Below, piece by piece: positions 1 through 6,992 of a DNA stretch of 11,350 nucleotides. The first letter of the stretch is position 1. Every line of letters starts with the position of its first letter. The stretch spans positions 1 to 11,350 of the forward strand of contig JAAAOZ010000097.1 in assembly GCA_009908585.1 (NCBI GenBank), read 5' to 3'. The notes under the pieces were generated by a model. That model had not been told where the DNA came from, searched no databases, and worked only from the letters and a program-made list of their open reading frames with translations. A program made the translations under genes and the position numbers. Origin of the DNA: Chloroflexota bacterium (GTDB lineage Bacteria > Chloroflexota > Anaerolineae > B4-G1 > SLSP01).

Positions 1-576
1 GGAGGCGCGCTCGCCCTCGCCGGGCGTGAAGCCGCTGGGCGAGATCAGCGTGAGCGAGTGGAAGCCTTCGGGATGGGTGAGGGCCGCGCGCGCCGCGAAC
101 TCACATCCCAGCGAGAGCGCGATCACATCCGCCGGCTCCCCGATCTTGTCCAAGGTGTCCAAGATCGCGTGCTCGTAGAGCATCGGCGTGTAGACGCGGT
201 CGGTGCGCTCGGAGAAGCCGAAGCCGGGCAGATCCAAGGCCCAGACCGGGCGCGCGCCGCGATAGTGCTCGAAGAGCGGGCGCATCTCGTAGGCGGACGC
301 GGCGGCGTTGACGCTGTGCAAGAGCAGCAGCGGGCGCCCCGATCCGCCGGTATCGCGGTAGACGCTGAGATGGCCCGTGGTCTTCCCAAAGAAGTTGTGG
401 CGCTCCGCGTCGATGGCCTTGGGCAGCGGCATTTTGTGGTTGATGACCGTGTTGCTGTACAGCATCCAGCCGCCGGCCGCGACAAAGGGTAGCGCGGCCA
501 CGGCGCCCACCGCGCCCGTCGCGATCTTCCCTGCTTTGGCTAAGGGGTGCTTTTTTTCTTCGATAGCGGTGTTCAT
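1..576 (-). CDS. Membrane-anchored alpha/beta-hydrolase, C-terminus cut by window edge
   Basis: The 192 visible residues are the N-terminal part of an alpha/beta-hydrolase-fold protein; the end lies beyond position 1. A short charged N-terminus (MNTAIEEKKH) is followed by one hydrophobic segment at about residues 18-40, so the enzyme is probably anchored to the membrane with its catalytic domain outside. Fold marks seen are the strand before the oxyanion loop (RPLLLLHS, 81-88), the LDLPGFGFSER turn (114-124) and a nucleophile elbow ALSLGCE with candidate nucleophile Ser155. The usual HG of the oxyanion loop is HS here, and the first elbow glycine is Ala, both tolerated variations. The acid and histidine of the triad are outside the window. 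The ATG at 576 is chosen for a GGAGG eight bases upstream. The substrate cannot be told: esterase, haloalkane dehalogenase-like or C-C hydrolase are all possible. Fold confident, role unknown. Confidence 0.85.
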   Translation of the reverse strand, partial: MNTAIEEKKHPLAKAGKIATGAVGAVAALPFVAAGGWMLYSNTVINHKMPLPKAIDAERHNFFGKTTGHLSVYRDTGGSGRPLLLLHSVNAAASAYEMRPLFEHYRGARPVWALDLPGFGFSERTDRVYTPMLYEHAILDTLDKIGEPADVIALSLGCEFAARAALTHPEGFHSLTLISPSGFTPGEGERAS

Positions 577-583
577 TTTGTTG

Positions 584-610
584 CCTCCGATTTTGTTAAA
601 ACAAATTATC
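584..610 (-). promoter_or_regulatory. Ribosome binding site, palindrome and -10-like box of the hydrolase gene
   Basis: Reading the minus strand, a GATAAT box (610-605, five of six matches to the -10 consensus) is followed by an inverted repeat TTTGTT-AA-AACAAA (605-592) and then a GGAGG Shine-Dalgarno (588-584) before the ATG at 576. No convincing -35 sits at 16-18 bases from the box. The palindrome would lie at or just after the transcription start, a common place for a repressor operator. The ribosome binding site is solid; promoter and operator are tentative. Confidence 0.4.
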
Positions 611-671
611 ACGTCCGGTTTGGGTGTAGAGGTGGAGGATCATACTGCTGCTATGTAGGTGTATAGCTCAC

Positions 672-1673
672 TTAGGCGGAACTATATCCCCATATTTCAT
701 TAGCATCCTCTTCCACATCACAGACAACTCCGCATATGAATACGTGATGATCCAAGAATGAGTTTAGTCGCTCTTTGAACTTGTTTTCAGCCACGGGTGA
801 ATCTATTTCAAGAGCAACAGGATAAGAATCATTTGGTAACGGAAGGTCCGTGTAATCACGTATCCTAGGTTGTTTGAAATGTTTGCAATTTGTTATGCAT
901 AAACCGTACCCACTCCAGATAACTTCAGACTCATTTCCTCTCCCACGGATATAAATCTCCCCCATTTGATGTCTCTTTAAGTGTTGAGCAAATAACGTGA
1001 TTTGACTTGCAATATCATGTAACAGATCAGGATAGTACGTGACCAGAACATGATCAAAGACATAGACTTCAGATAGGAGAAAGACTAGCTTCAGAGGAAT
1101 GTAAACCCATCTTTCACTCTCTAATCTTGTGATGAAGTAAACTTCCCGAAATCCCGTATCTCTGATTGCGGAGATAATATCAGAAGTAAGAAAATACCTG
1201 GAGAAATCCTCTTCAGCGACCTTGTATAGTCGATGCTCTGTATCGAAGATTATCAAATTAACGTGAGTTAAATCCTGGGCGTAACTTTTAAGTTTCTCAG
1301 ATTTTCTGCTGATAGCCTCAGCAATTCGAAGAGTATACTCGTCTACCCCAGGGATGGTTTGGTAGATGCATTGTATCCGTCGATCTGGCTCTTCATCTCG
1401 ACTTACAGTAGCTTCACAGACTGGGAGGCTTGTTTTGTCATCTCTATGCCGATAAAGCCCTTCTTCTATCAATTCATCAACGTAACTATGTATGTTCTGA
1501 ACTCTAGCGCTTGATTCAGAAAAGTAGAACTCGGTTACTTCAACACCAAATTCTACAGCTTGTCCTTTCTTTCTAATGTGAAAATCTGGACATTCGCTAT
1601 CGACTAATTCCTCATATTGATCAGTGCTATAAACTAGGTTTAGAATAGCTCTCTCTTTCTCTTTACCTTTCAC
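672..1673 (-). CDS. AT-rich orphan protein with possible PD-(D/E)XK-like nuclease motif
   Basis: A 333-residue protein that I do not assign to a named family. Near the N-terminus it has SECPDF (26-31) followed after a short linker by FGVEVTE (42-48). This E..PDF...GVEVTE layout recalls the acidic core of some PD-(D/E)XK-type nuclease-like proteins, with Thr where the canonical Lys would be; I treat it as a suggestion only. The rest is a mixed alpha/beta protein, with no signal peptide and one hydrophobic strand region (about 195-210, VYIPLKLVFLLSEVYVF) that looks like buried strands rather than a membrane segment. The gene is markedly richer in A+T than the carotenoid genes, and uses codons such as AGA, ATA and TTA that they avoid, which points to horizontal acquisition. 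It starts with GTG at 1673, directly after a GGAGGAGGA run; the alternative upstream ATG is in another frame and stops at once. A role in defence or DNA processing is possible but not shown. Confidence 0.7.
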   Translation of the reverse strand: MKGKEKERAILNLVYSTDQYEELVDSECPDFHIRKKGQAVEFGVEVTEFYFSESSARVQNIHSYVDELIEEGLYRHRDDKTSLPVCEATVSRDEEPDRRIQCIYQTIPGVDEYTLRIAEAISRKSEKLKSYAQDLTHVNLIIFDTEHRLYKVAEEDFSRYFLTSDIISAIRDTGFREVYFITRLESERWVYIPLKLVFLLSEVYVFDHVLVTYYPDLLHDIASQITLFAQHLKRHQMGEIYIRGRGNESEVIWSGYGLCITNCKHFKQPRIRDYTDLPLPNDSYPVALEIDSPVAENKFKERLNSFLDHHVFICGVVCDVEEDANEIWGYSSA

Positions 1674-1777
1674 TCCTCCTCCCGCATTGCAGTTTGCTAA
1701 GCATTTTTCTCTGATGGCTATGCGTTTAACATGATTTTATTCCGCGATTCTGCGCCCCTTCCAAGAAAGCATCTCGC

Positions 1778-1827
1778 ACTGAGTTTTCTCCTAACCTCAG
1801 TATAGGATAATCCACATGAGATCGCAA
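1778..1827 (-). promoter_or_regulatory. Predicted sigma-70-type promoter with overlapping inverted repeat
   Basis: On the minus strand TTGCGA (1827-1822) and TATACT (1804-1799) are separated by 17 bases, matching 4/6 and 5/6 of the -35 and -10 consensus. The predicted start would be near 1792, giving a leader of about 120 bases before the GTG at 1673. An inverted repeat ACTGAG/CTCAGT (1778-1783 and 1796-1801, 12-base loop) overlaps the -10 box and start site; it could be an operator or the first hairpin of the leader. The promoter begins only 13 bases beyond the stop codon of the preceding small gene, so the AT-rich gene probably has its own transcription unit. Confidence 0.5.
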
Positions 1828-1839
1828 CCACAAAGCAGT

Positions 1840-2160
1840 TCACGGCGGCAACACCCACTCCCCCGTGAGGGACCGCGTCTTCAGCCAAGGTACGTCGACG
1901 CAGACAGCGTATGGCGAAGCGGCGAGCGGGCCTCTGTGGCTGGAGAGGGGCGAGTACCAGGCGACGCCGACCTGCAAGCGGGGCGCGGTCGCCGCGCCGA
2001 TGCAAACTTGGGCGCCTAAACCAGAGGGGCCTATCCTCAGCCCATTGTCATCCAGCGCCGCAAAGACCAAGCAGCCACACAAACACACCGCTATCGACAC
2101 ACCGATGACCAAAACGGCCACCAATGCTCTTTTCTTCCACCGGCCTTGACCCTTATCCAC
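1840..2160 (-). CDS. Small single-pass membrane protein, no recognised family
   Basis: A 106-residue protein with a basic N-terminus (DKGQGRWKKR), one strong hydrophobic segment at about residues 12-36, and a C-terminal region of about 70 residues rich in Gly, Pro and small residues, ending in GEWVLPP. This shape fits a membrane-anchored protein whose small domain faces outside. It contains four cysteines, three in or at the end of the membrane segment (CLCGC), plus one at about 53 and one at about 87. The start is a GTG at 2160 with an AAGGA-type site about 8-12 bases upstream; the nearby ATG at 2167 is in another frame and stops after four codons. The reading frame is protein-like (a clean hydrophobic helix, no low-complexity arginine runs), unlike competing frames here. 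Gene calling is moderately sure and function is unknown. Confidence 0.5.
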   Translation of the reverse strand: MDKGQGRWKKRALVAVLVIGVSIAVCLCGCLVFAALDDNGLRIGPSGLGAQVCIGAATAPRLQVGVAWYSPLSSHRGPLAASPYAVCVDVPWLKTRSLTGEWVLPP

Positions 2161-2252
2161 CGCCCATTTCCTTACTGTCCTAAAGATCGCGGTGTGGATC
2201 GCCAGTACATTGTAGATCCTTATGCTCCATCAGCCATCGCCCCTATCTTTCC

Positions 2253-4088
2253 CTACTCGTAAACGCCCAAGGAAGGTGGATCAGAACGATGATTTCCATC
2301 TCTATCCTTGTCTGCGGAATCGATATAAACTCCGGCCGCTTTGGCCGGACTGCCGGCTTGCAGATGATAATTTTTCGGGGTGATAAATAGTGGATTTTGC
2401 GGCGTTGGGCTGTGCATATCCCAACCTGTCTCTACTTGGTAGGTCGCCCACTCATCCATCTGGTAAGCGCCTGAATATTCTATCACTTTCACCATGGGGG
2501 CATTGGGATCTGTTGTGTAGTAGAGGTTGTAATCCATATCGATCTCTGACATCTGGTAATCGTTGACCTTCACGCTATAGAAGCTTGCGTTAAAAGAGGT
2601 GTCGAGATCGTTGTAGAATATGTTGTTACGCACGGTTGAGTTTTGTATGTCGCCCACGTAGTACAGTTGCCCTTGGGTATTCGAGAGTGTGGGGTTCACG
2701 CCATAGAATGTGTTATGGTACACCTCTGTCCCATAGATGCGGTTGATCGCCAAGCACTTACCATGGCCATACGTGAATATATTATTGATGAATCTAAAGT
2801 TTTCAAGCGTGCCGCTTCCGGGATCAGTCCAGATGTGGTTTGAGTTGAACGCTTCTTCCCCGCCGAGGTCATACGTATGAGAGCCTAAAAACTGATTGTT
2901 GATGAAAGTAAAATGGGTCATCCTATTGGCATCGGCGACTTGAACATCGACCCCGGTGGTATGGAAGCCGTTATAGAAGGTGTTGTTGTCAAATGTCACA
3001 TTAGAAATCTCGTCTACATTACCTCCAAATGGCAGCACGCCGGCGCCATGGCGTCCGGTATCATGGATCACATTGTGCTGGTACAATGAATAGGCGTGCC
3101 ATACTTTTAGCCCGTCGGCAGCCCGTCCCCCTTTGATGCCCACCCAACCGACATGACAATGGGATATGGTTAATCCTTCGGCTTCCATAGCCGGATATCC
3201 AGAGAAAAAGCCTTTTGATTGGGTGAATAGCATTTGGATGTTGTCGATAACGATCCAATCCTGTGGGGTATGGCTGGGCATTTCAATGGCTGATGCCCGT
3301 TGGGTGACTTCCATAGCACGCCATCTTGAAGCGGGTTGACTATCGGCATAGATGTAGATATAGCCATTGTGCCATCCCCAATCGTACAGCTCTTGTAAAT
3401 CTTGATACCCATCTGATAGATACTTTTCTTGGTTACCCCAATGGACTGTGCCATCCTGAGATACGAAGTACGCGCCGCCGGGCCAGCCGCCAGATCCTTT
3501 TTCTGAGCCATCATGGAGAGCGCCCCTTGAAGGATCGTCCACTTCGGTTGTCCCTTTCCAAACATTCCCCTCAATGTGTTCCCAGGTGGTAATGGCTGTT
3601 GATCCCAGGATAGCAGGGGCTTCTCCTGCGCCATAGGCGGCATAGATGATGGGCGCTTGCTCAGTTCCTGAAGATGTAATATACAGGAGTTCCCGCCATA
3701 CGTCGCCACGTTTGAACAGGACACCATCCCCAGGAGAGAGGGCTTGGCTGTTCACCCTGGCGATCGTTTCCCAGGGTGTGTTGGGTGAAGTACCGGTGTG
3801 GTTATCATCGCCATCATTGGCGACGTAATAGGTCGTACCGGTGATTTCTGGAGTTTCTTGATATTCCTCAAGCTCATCAAGCGCGGCTTCTGGGCTTGAG
3901 ATTCCCTCGGTTGTGTTGCTATTGAAGACTAGGGGCAGATAAATATCGCCAGGGGCTAAGGGGGATTTTCTTTCTGTTTGCACTCGAATTGAGTTCTTGG
4001 CCGACCATGCAACTGGGCGCGCCATCATAGGCACACTCTGGATCAGCAATATCATAATCATAAATAAAGAGGTTATAACCTTGGACAT
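2253..4088 (-). CDS. Secreted right-handed parallel beta-helix protein
   Basis: From the chosen start this is a 611-residue exported protein. Residues 1 to about 23 are a signal peptide (MSK, then a Met/Ile/Leu-rich core ending near MMA). A linker contains IYLPLVF (about 49-55). The domain opens with TYYVANDGDDN (about 86-96) followed by a PW.TIARVN segment, the usual entry to right-handed beta-helix polysaccharide-lyase-like and surface proteins. Repeating strand-turn rungs follow, seen as N-rich turns such as FDNNTFYNG, FINNQF, FINNIF, YHNTFYG and VRNNIFYND. The C-terminus (NPLF...YHLQAGSPAK, then D.DRDGN.R and LGVYE) is the usual end of such helices. A lyase or glycan-binding role is possible; no catalytic set is certain. 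ATGs occur at 4091 and 4088; the second is six bases from AAGGAG and is preferred. An upstream in-frame start at 4160 would overlap crtY and lacks a signal peptide. The gene follows crtY closely and is less GC-rich. Confidence 0.85.
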   Translation of the reverse strand: MSKVITSLFMIMILLIQSVPMMARPVAWSAKNSIRVQTERKSPLAPGDIYLPLVFNSNTTEGISSPEAALDELEEYQETPEITGTTYYVANDGDDNHTGTSPNTPWETIARVNSQALSPGDGVLFKRGDVWRELLYITSSGTEQAPIIYAAYGAGEAPAILGSTAITTWEHIEGNVWKGTTEVDDPSRGALHDGSEKGSGGWPGGAYFVSQDGTVHWGNQEKYLSDGYQDLQELYDWGWHNGYIYIYADSQPASRWRAMEVTQRASAIEMPSHTPQDWIVIDNIQMLFTQSKGFFSGYPAMEAEGLTISHCHVGWVGIKGGRAADGLKVWHAYSLYQHNVIHDTGRHGAGVLPFGGNVDEISNVTFDNNTFYNGFHTTGVDVQVADANRMTHFTFINNQFLGSHTYDLGGEEAFNSNHIWTDPGSGTLENFRFINNIFTYGHGKCLAINRIYGTEVYHNTFYGVNPTLSNTQGQLYYVGDIQNSTVRNNIFYNDLDTSFNASFYSVKVNDYQMSEIDMDYNLYYTTDPNAPMVKVIEYSGAYQMDEWATYQVETGWDMHSPTPQNPLFITPKNYHLQAGSPAKAAGVYIDSADKDRDGNHRSDPPSLGVYE

Positions 4089-4094
4089 CATTTT

Positions 4095-4100
4095 CTCCTT
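4095..4100 (-). promoter_or_regulatory. Shine-Dalgarno site that decides the beta-helix start
   Basis: AAGGAG on the minus strand lies three bases before one ATG (4091) and six before the next (4088). It places translation start after the crtY stop codon and rules out the longer in-frame start at 4160. Confidence 0.75.
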
Positions 4101-4132
4101 AAAAATAGGTGCAGGGTGGATTGACAATCCGA

Positions 4133-5296
4133 TTATCGCCGCCGAGCCAAGCGCAGCCACGCGGCGATGAAGGGGCCGGGTGGCAGGGAGGCCAGCAGTT
4201 GGAGGTTGCCCCCCAGGCCATCCTCCTCGTCCAAGAAGCGGAAGATCCGCTGGATGGGGTTGTTCTGGAAGAGGGCGGTGAAGAGCGGCGCGCCCAGATC
4301 GCCGCGTGCGGCCAGCACCTCCAGCAGGATCGCGTCGAAGAGGCGATAGCGGCGCGGCGGCGTGGGCACATCGAAGGGATGGCCGTGGCGTCGTAGGGAG
4401 GCGACGATGGCCGCGCTATCCTGCTGGATGCGATGGAAGGCGTAGCCCGTGGAGGCCTTGACGCGCCCGCCGCGCGTTCCGATGTTCATCACCCGCCGCC
4501 CGGCCCGCCGCGCGCTCGGATGCTCCGTCATCGGGATAAGGTCCTGCTCCTCATCTACGATGCGATAGTCGGTGAGGCCCAGCACATCGGCCAGATAGCC
4601 GCGCAGCGCCGCTTCGTACTCGGCCTGGGGGAGCAGCGAGGGCGAAAAGAGCGTGTACTCCACCAGCGCCCGGCGCGGGCTGTAGGGCAGCACGTAGATG
4701 AAGCGCATTGCGCCGTCCTGGGGCGTGCGAAAATCGAACATACGCGGCACGTGCGGATCGAAGGCCGGTAGGGGCGTCTCGATCTCCCATCCCAAAAAGT
4801 GCTGGATGAGGTAGTGGTAGCGGCGCGTGAGCGGGCGATAGTTGGCGGGATCGTAGCGGCTGTCGAAGACCCAATCGGCGGTATAAGTTTGGGCATTGAC
4901 GTGGACTTCGGCGTGGTCGGGTGCATCGACGACGCGCTCGACCTTGCCCCGGAGGAAATCGACGGCGGGGGCGGCGCACAGCGTCTCCCGCGTGAAGCGA
5001 TAAAAATCGAAGCCGCGCACCATTCGGTAGCGATAGGGCGCCAGATCGAAGATTTTCTCGAAGCCGCGCTCCAAGTCGGGGCCGATAAAGGCCAACTGAT
5101 CCCAGGTGCGGTAGGCGATCTCATCGAAAGGCTCCGGGCCGTGCAGCCACGAGCACCAGGTGTGATCGTTGTGGCGCTTGACCTCGCGATCAATGATGAG
5201 GATCGATGTCTCGCGCAGCGCGCTCTGGCTCAGGTGATAGGCCAGGCTCAGCCCGGCCGCGCCGCCGCCGGCCAGGATGATGTCGTAGTGTCGCAT
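4133..5296 (-). CDS. crtY: Lycopene beta-cyclase (CrtY type)
   Basis: A 387-residue flavoprotein of the classical CrtY lycopene cyclase family, which closes both ends of lycopene into beta-rings to give beta-carotene, without net oxidation. Seen are the N-terminal dinucleotide-binding GGGAAGLS (10-17), the VFDSR segment (143-147), QHFLGWEIE (165-173), FDFRT (187-191), the FIYVLPYSPRRALVEYT block (199-215) that carries the conserved Glu expected to assist cyclisation (Glu213), the TRGGRVKASTGYAF signature (274-287) and IFRFLDE (351-357) near the C-terminus. Length and motif order are normal for CrtY, and nothing is truncated. Its ATG lies 18 bases after the crtZ stop with no clear Shine-Dalgarno, suggesting translational coupling to crtZ. 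It is the last carotenoid enzyme of the operon. Confidence 0.95.
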   Translation of the reverse strand: MRHYDIILAGGGAAGLSLAYHLSQSALRETSILIIDREVKRHNDHTWCSWLHGPEPFDEIAYRTWDQLAFIGPDLERGFEKIFDLAPYRYRMVRGFDFYRFTRETLCAAPAVDFLRGKVERVVDAPDHAEVHVNAQTYTADWVFDSRYDPANYRPLTRRYHYLIQHFLGWEIETPLPAFDPHVPRMFDFRTPQDGAMRFIYVLPYSPRRALVEYTLFSPSLLPQAEYEAALRGYLADVLGLTDYRIVDEEQDLIPMTEHPSARRAGRRVMNIGTRGGRVKASTGYAFHRIQQDSAAIVASLRRHGHPFDVPTPPRRYRLFDAILLEVLAARGDLGAPLFTALFQNNPIQRIFRFLDEEDGLGGNLQLLASLPPGPFIAAWLRLARRR

Positions 5297-5314
5297 GTGT
5301 CCGCGCGCCGATCT

Positions 5315-5773
5315 CTAGGACGTCGGTTCGTCGTATTTGGGCGGCGCGTAGAGGAAGCCGAACGAGGTGCTGCCCTCTTTGTTGCCGTGACGGTGATGCA
5401 CGCGGTGGGCGCGGATGATGCGGCGCATATAGGGGCGTTGGGGCCGGTAATGGATGGCTCGGATGCGCCGGTGGAACATGATATCGTGGAAGAGGGTGTA
5501 GCCGATGCCGTAGAGCGTCACGCCGAACCCGGCGGCTGTCGCTAAGATGCCCCAGTTGCCCAACGTGCCCTGGTAGATCAGGCCGATGGCGATGGCGGCG
5601 AAGAAGACGGCGAAGAGGTCGTTCTTCTGGAGACCGCGCCCGCTGGGCCGATGGTGATCTTCGTGGAGCACCCACAGAAAGCCATGCATCACGTACTTGT
5701 GCGTCGCCCACGCGACGAATTCCATCCCCACGGCGGCAACGATGAAAACTAATACACTCCATAGGATGATCAT
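5315..5773 (-). CDS. crtZ: Beta-carotene 3-hydroxylase (CrtZ type)
   Basis: A 152-residue integral membrane non-heme diiron hydroxylase of the fatty-acid hydroxylase superfamily. It adds hydroxyl groups at C3 and C3' of beta-carotene, giving beta-cryptoxanthin and then zeaxanthin. The four diagnostic histidine clusters are complete: HKYVMH (25-30), HEDHH (37-41), HDIMFH (96-101) and HRVHH (123-127). Hydrophobic segments at about 4-24, 52-68 and 72-95 fit the family topology. The PPKY near the C-terminus (about 144-147) is also typical. The ATG at 5773 has GAGGAG seven bases upstream. The 200 bases before it contain the paired dyads described separately, so crtZ-crtY may be controlled apart from crtI-crtB. 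A ketolase of the CrtW type is excluded by length and histidine pattern. Confidence 0.95.
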   Translation of the reverse strand: MIILWSVLVFIVAAVGMEFVAWATHKYVMHGFLWVLHEDHHRPSGRGLQKNDLFAVFFAAIAIGLIYQGTLGNWGILATAAGFGVTLYGIGYTLFHDIMFHRRIRAIHYRPQRPYMRRIIRAHRVHHRHGNKEGSTSFGFLYAPPKYDEPTS

Positions 5774-5796
5774 GGTATTCTCCTCATCTTCAATTT

Positions 5797-5892
5797 ATCC
5801 TTGCGAAGGTTGTGGTAGGTATTTCAGTCATCACTTTCCTGGAATACCGCAGATAACCCGTAGTCAAACCCGTTCTCAACCTTCGCAAGGTT
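5797..5892. promoter_or_regulatory. Two inverted copies of a 15-bp dyad upstream of crtZ
   Basis: Copy one (5797-5811) reads ATCCTT-GCG-AAGGTT and copy two (5878-5892) reads AACCTT-CGC-AAGGTT. Each is itself a 6-3-6 dyad, the second perfect and the first with one mismatch. Relative to each other they are inverted, matching at 14 of 15 positions, with a perfect 14-base pairing between 5799-5812 and 5877-5890. Centres are 81 bases apart. A TTGACT box (minus strand, 5867-5862) lies between them, though no good -10 follows at standard spacing. They could be two operators for one dimeric regulator bound on either side of the crtZ promoter, or, in the mRNA, alternative hairpins: each copy alone, or the two paired. 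The proximal copy ends about 13 bases before the ribosome binding site of crtZ. Confidence 0.55.
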
Positions 5893-5938
5893 AAGTCTAC
5901 TCATTTCCACCTACATTAGGCCGTTCCAAGAAAATAGT

Positions 5939-5955
5939 CTCCCAAAAACGGGGAG
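5939..5955 (-). terminator. Weak hairpin after crtB
   Basis: On the minus strand CTCCC-(7-base loop containing five T)-GGGAG lies 18-34 bases after the crtB stop and is followed by the T-rich run ACTATTTTCTT. The stem is only five base pairs, so it may attenuate rather than end transcription between crtI-crtB and crtZ-crtY. Confidence 0.3.
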
Positions 5956-5973
5956 TTTTCAGAGGGAAAAACA

Positions 5974-6966
5974 TCAGGTTTGGGAGGTTTTAATTTCTGG
6001 AACTACCTTAGCCCGCCACCAGATGCCGGGCAGGCGACGGAGCTTTTGCGCTTTCCCGACGTAGGCGCGACGACGGAAGGCGTCGTAGTCGTGTGCTTCT
6101 AGGTCATCCAAGATGCCGGCGTAGAGTTCCGCCGCCGCGCGGATGGCGAAGCGGCCATCGCGATGGAGCTTCGAGACGCCGGCCAGCGAGGCCGCATAGA
6201 GGCGGCGCGTCCGCGCGATTTGGAAGCGCATAAAATCGCGCCACCGATTATCCACGCGCCCGGCGGCGATGTCCGCCTCGCGCAGGCCGAACGCGGCCAG
6301 TTCCTCCAACGGCAGATAGAGCCGTCCCCTGGCCCAATCCTCGCCCACATCGCGCAGGATGTTGGTGAGTTGCAGCGCCACGCCCAGCTTGACCGCGTAA
6401 TCGATGGCCGTCGTCTCGCGGAAACCGACGATGTGCATCGCCATCAGCCCCACGGTGGAAGCGACGCCGTAACAGTAGTCGGCCAATGCCTCGAAGGTCG
6501 GGTAGCGCTGGTGGACGAAATCCTGGGCGACGCCATCTAAGAGCTGCGCCGTGTAGAGATTGGGGATGTGGTAGCGAGCGCGCGTATCCGCCCAGGCCAA
6601 CAGCACGCCCGTCGGTGGCTGGGCCGCCGGTGGATGCAGAACGCGCTTGCGCCACGCCTCCAACGCCGCCGCCGGATCGTCGTCCGTCTGAGCGTCCACG
6701 ATGTCGTCGCTGATGCGGCAGAAGGCGTAGAGCGCCCGCGCGGCGCGCCGCTTATGCTTCGGCAGCAGCGCGGAGGCCATGTAGAAGGTGCGGCTGTGCT
6801 CGCGCGTGATGGCGTCGCAGCGGGCGTAGGCCGCCTCCAATTGGTCGGTGTCGGTTTCGATGGGGGCATGGGCGCGCGCTGCTGTCCCCTGAAGACCTGC
6901 GTAAGCGCGCTTCAGCAGCGCGGTTTCCCAAGCGGTCGTCTGAAGGCCGGTGGTCTCGAAGCTCAT
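5974..6966 (-). CDS. crtB: Phytoene synthase
   Basis: A 330-residue head-to-head prenyl synthase of the squalene/phytoene synthase family. It condenses two geranylgeranyl diphosphates to phytoene through prephytoene diphosphate, at the membrane surface and with Mg or Mn. Seen are HSRTFYMAS (57-65), ALYAFCRISDDIVD (78-91) holding the first aspartate-rich motif (87-91), the YCYGVASTVG helix (164-173), and NILRDVGED (202-210) with the second aspartate-rich motif, followed by GRLYLP (214-219). The roughly 40 residues before the domain are ordinary for the family, and the C-terminus is short and basic. The ATG at 6966 follows the crtI stop by 26 bases; its ribosome site is weak (GAGAG), consistent with co-translation with crtI. 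Substrate preference for C20 rather than C15 is inferred from the neighbouring crtI, crtZ and crtY. Confidence 0.95.
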   Translation of the reverse strand: MSFETTGLQTTAWETALLKRAYAGLQGTAARAHAPIETDTDQLEAAYARCDAITREHSRTFYMASALLPKHKRRAARALYAFCRISDDIVDAQTDDDPAAALEAWRKRVLHPPAAQPPTGVLLAWADTRARYHIPNLYTAQLLDGVAQDFVHQRYPTFEALADYCYGVASTVGLMAMHIVGFRETTAIDYAVKLGVALQLTNILRDVGEDWARGRLYLPLEELAAFGLREADIAAGRVDNRWRDFMRFQIARTRRLYAASLAGVSKLHRDGRFAIRAAAELYAGILDDLEAHDYDAFRRRAYVGKAQKLRRLPGIWWRAKVVPEIKTSQT

Positions 6967-6992
6967 AGATCGCTCTCAGAAACGCCCGCTGG

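Noticed and set aside
123..485. Minus-strand frame of 120 codons inside the hydrolase region
   Set aside because: Ser/Arg/Thr-rich shadow; the frame starting at 576 shows the alpha/beta-hydrolase motifs and has a Shine-Dalgarno site.
2181..2206. Repeated GATCGC/GGATCG bases as a possible regulatory site
   Set aside because: Short direct repeat of six bases near a gene end; expected by chance and without a promoter beside it.
4089..4160. Longer N-terminus for the beta-helix protein from an in-frame start at 4160
   Set aside because: It would overlap the end of crtY, bury the signal peptide internally and ignore the AAGGAG placed for the ATG at 4091/4088.
4799..5545. Long plus-strand open frame of 248 codons opposite crtY and crtZ
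   Set aside because: It is antisense to two well-identified genes, carries no recognisable motif and is explained by GC-rich codon bias leaving the opposite strand free of stops.
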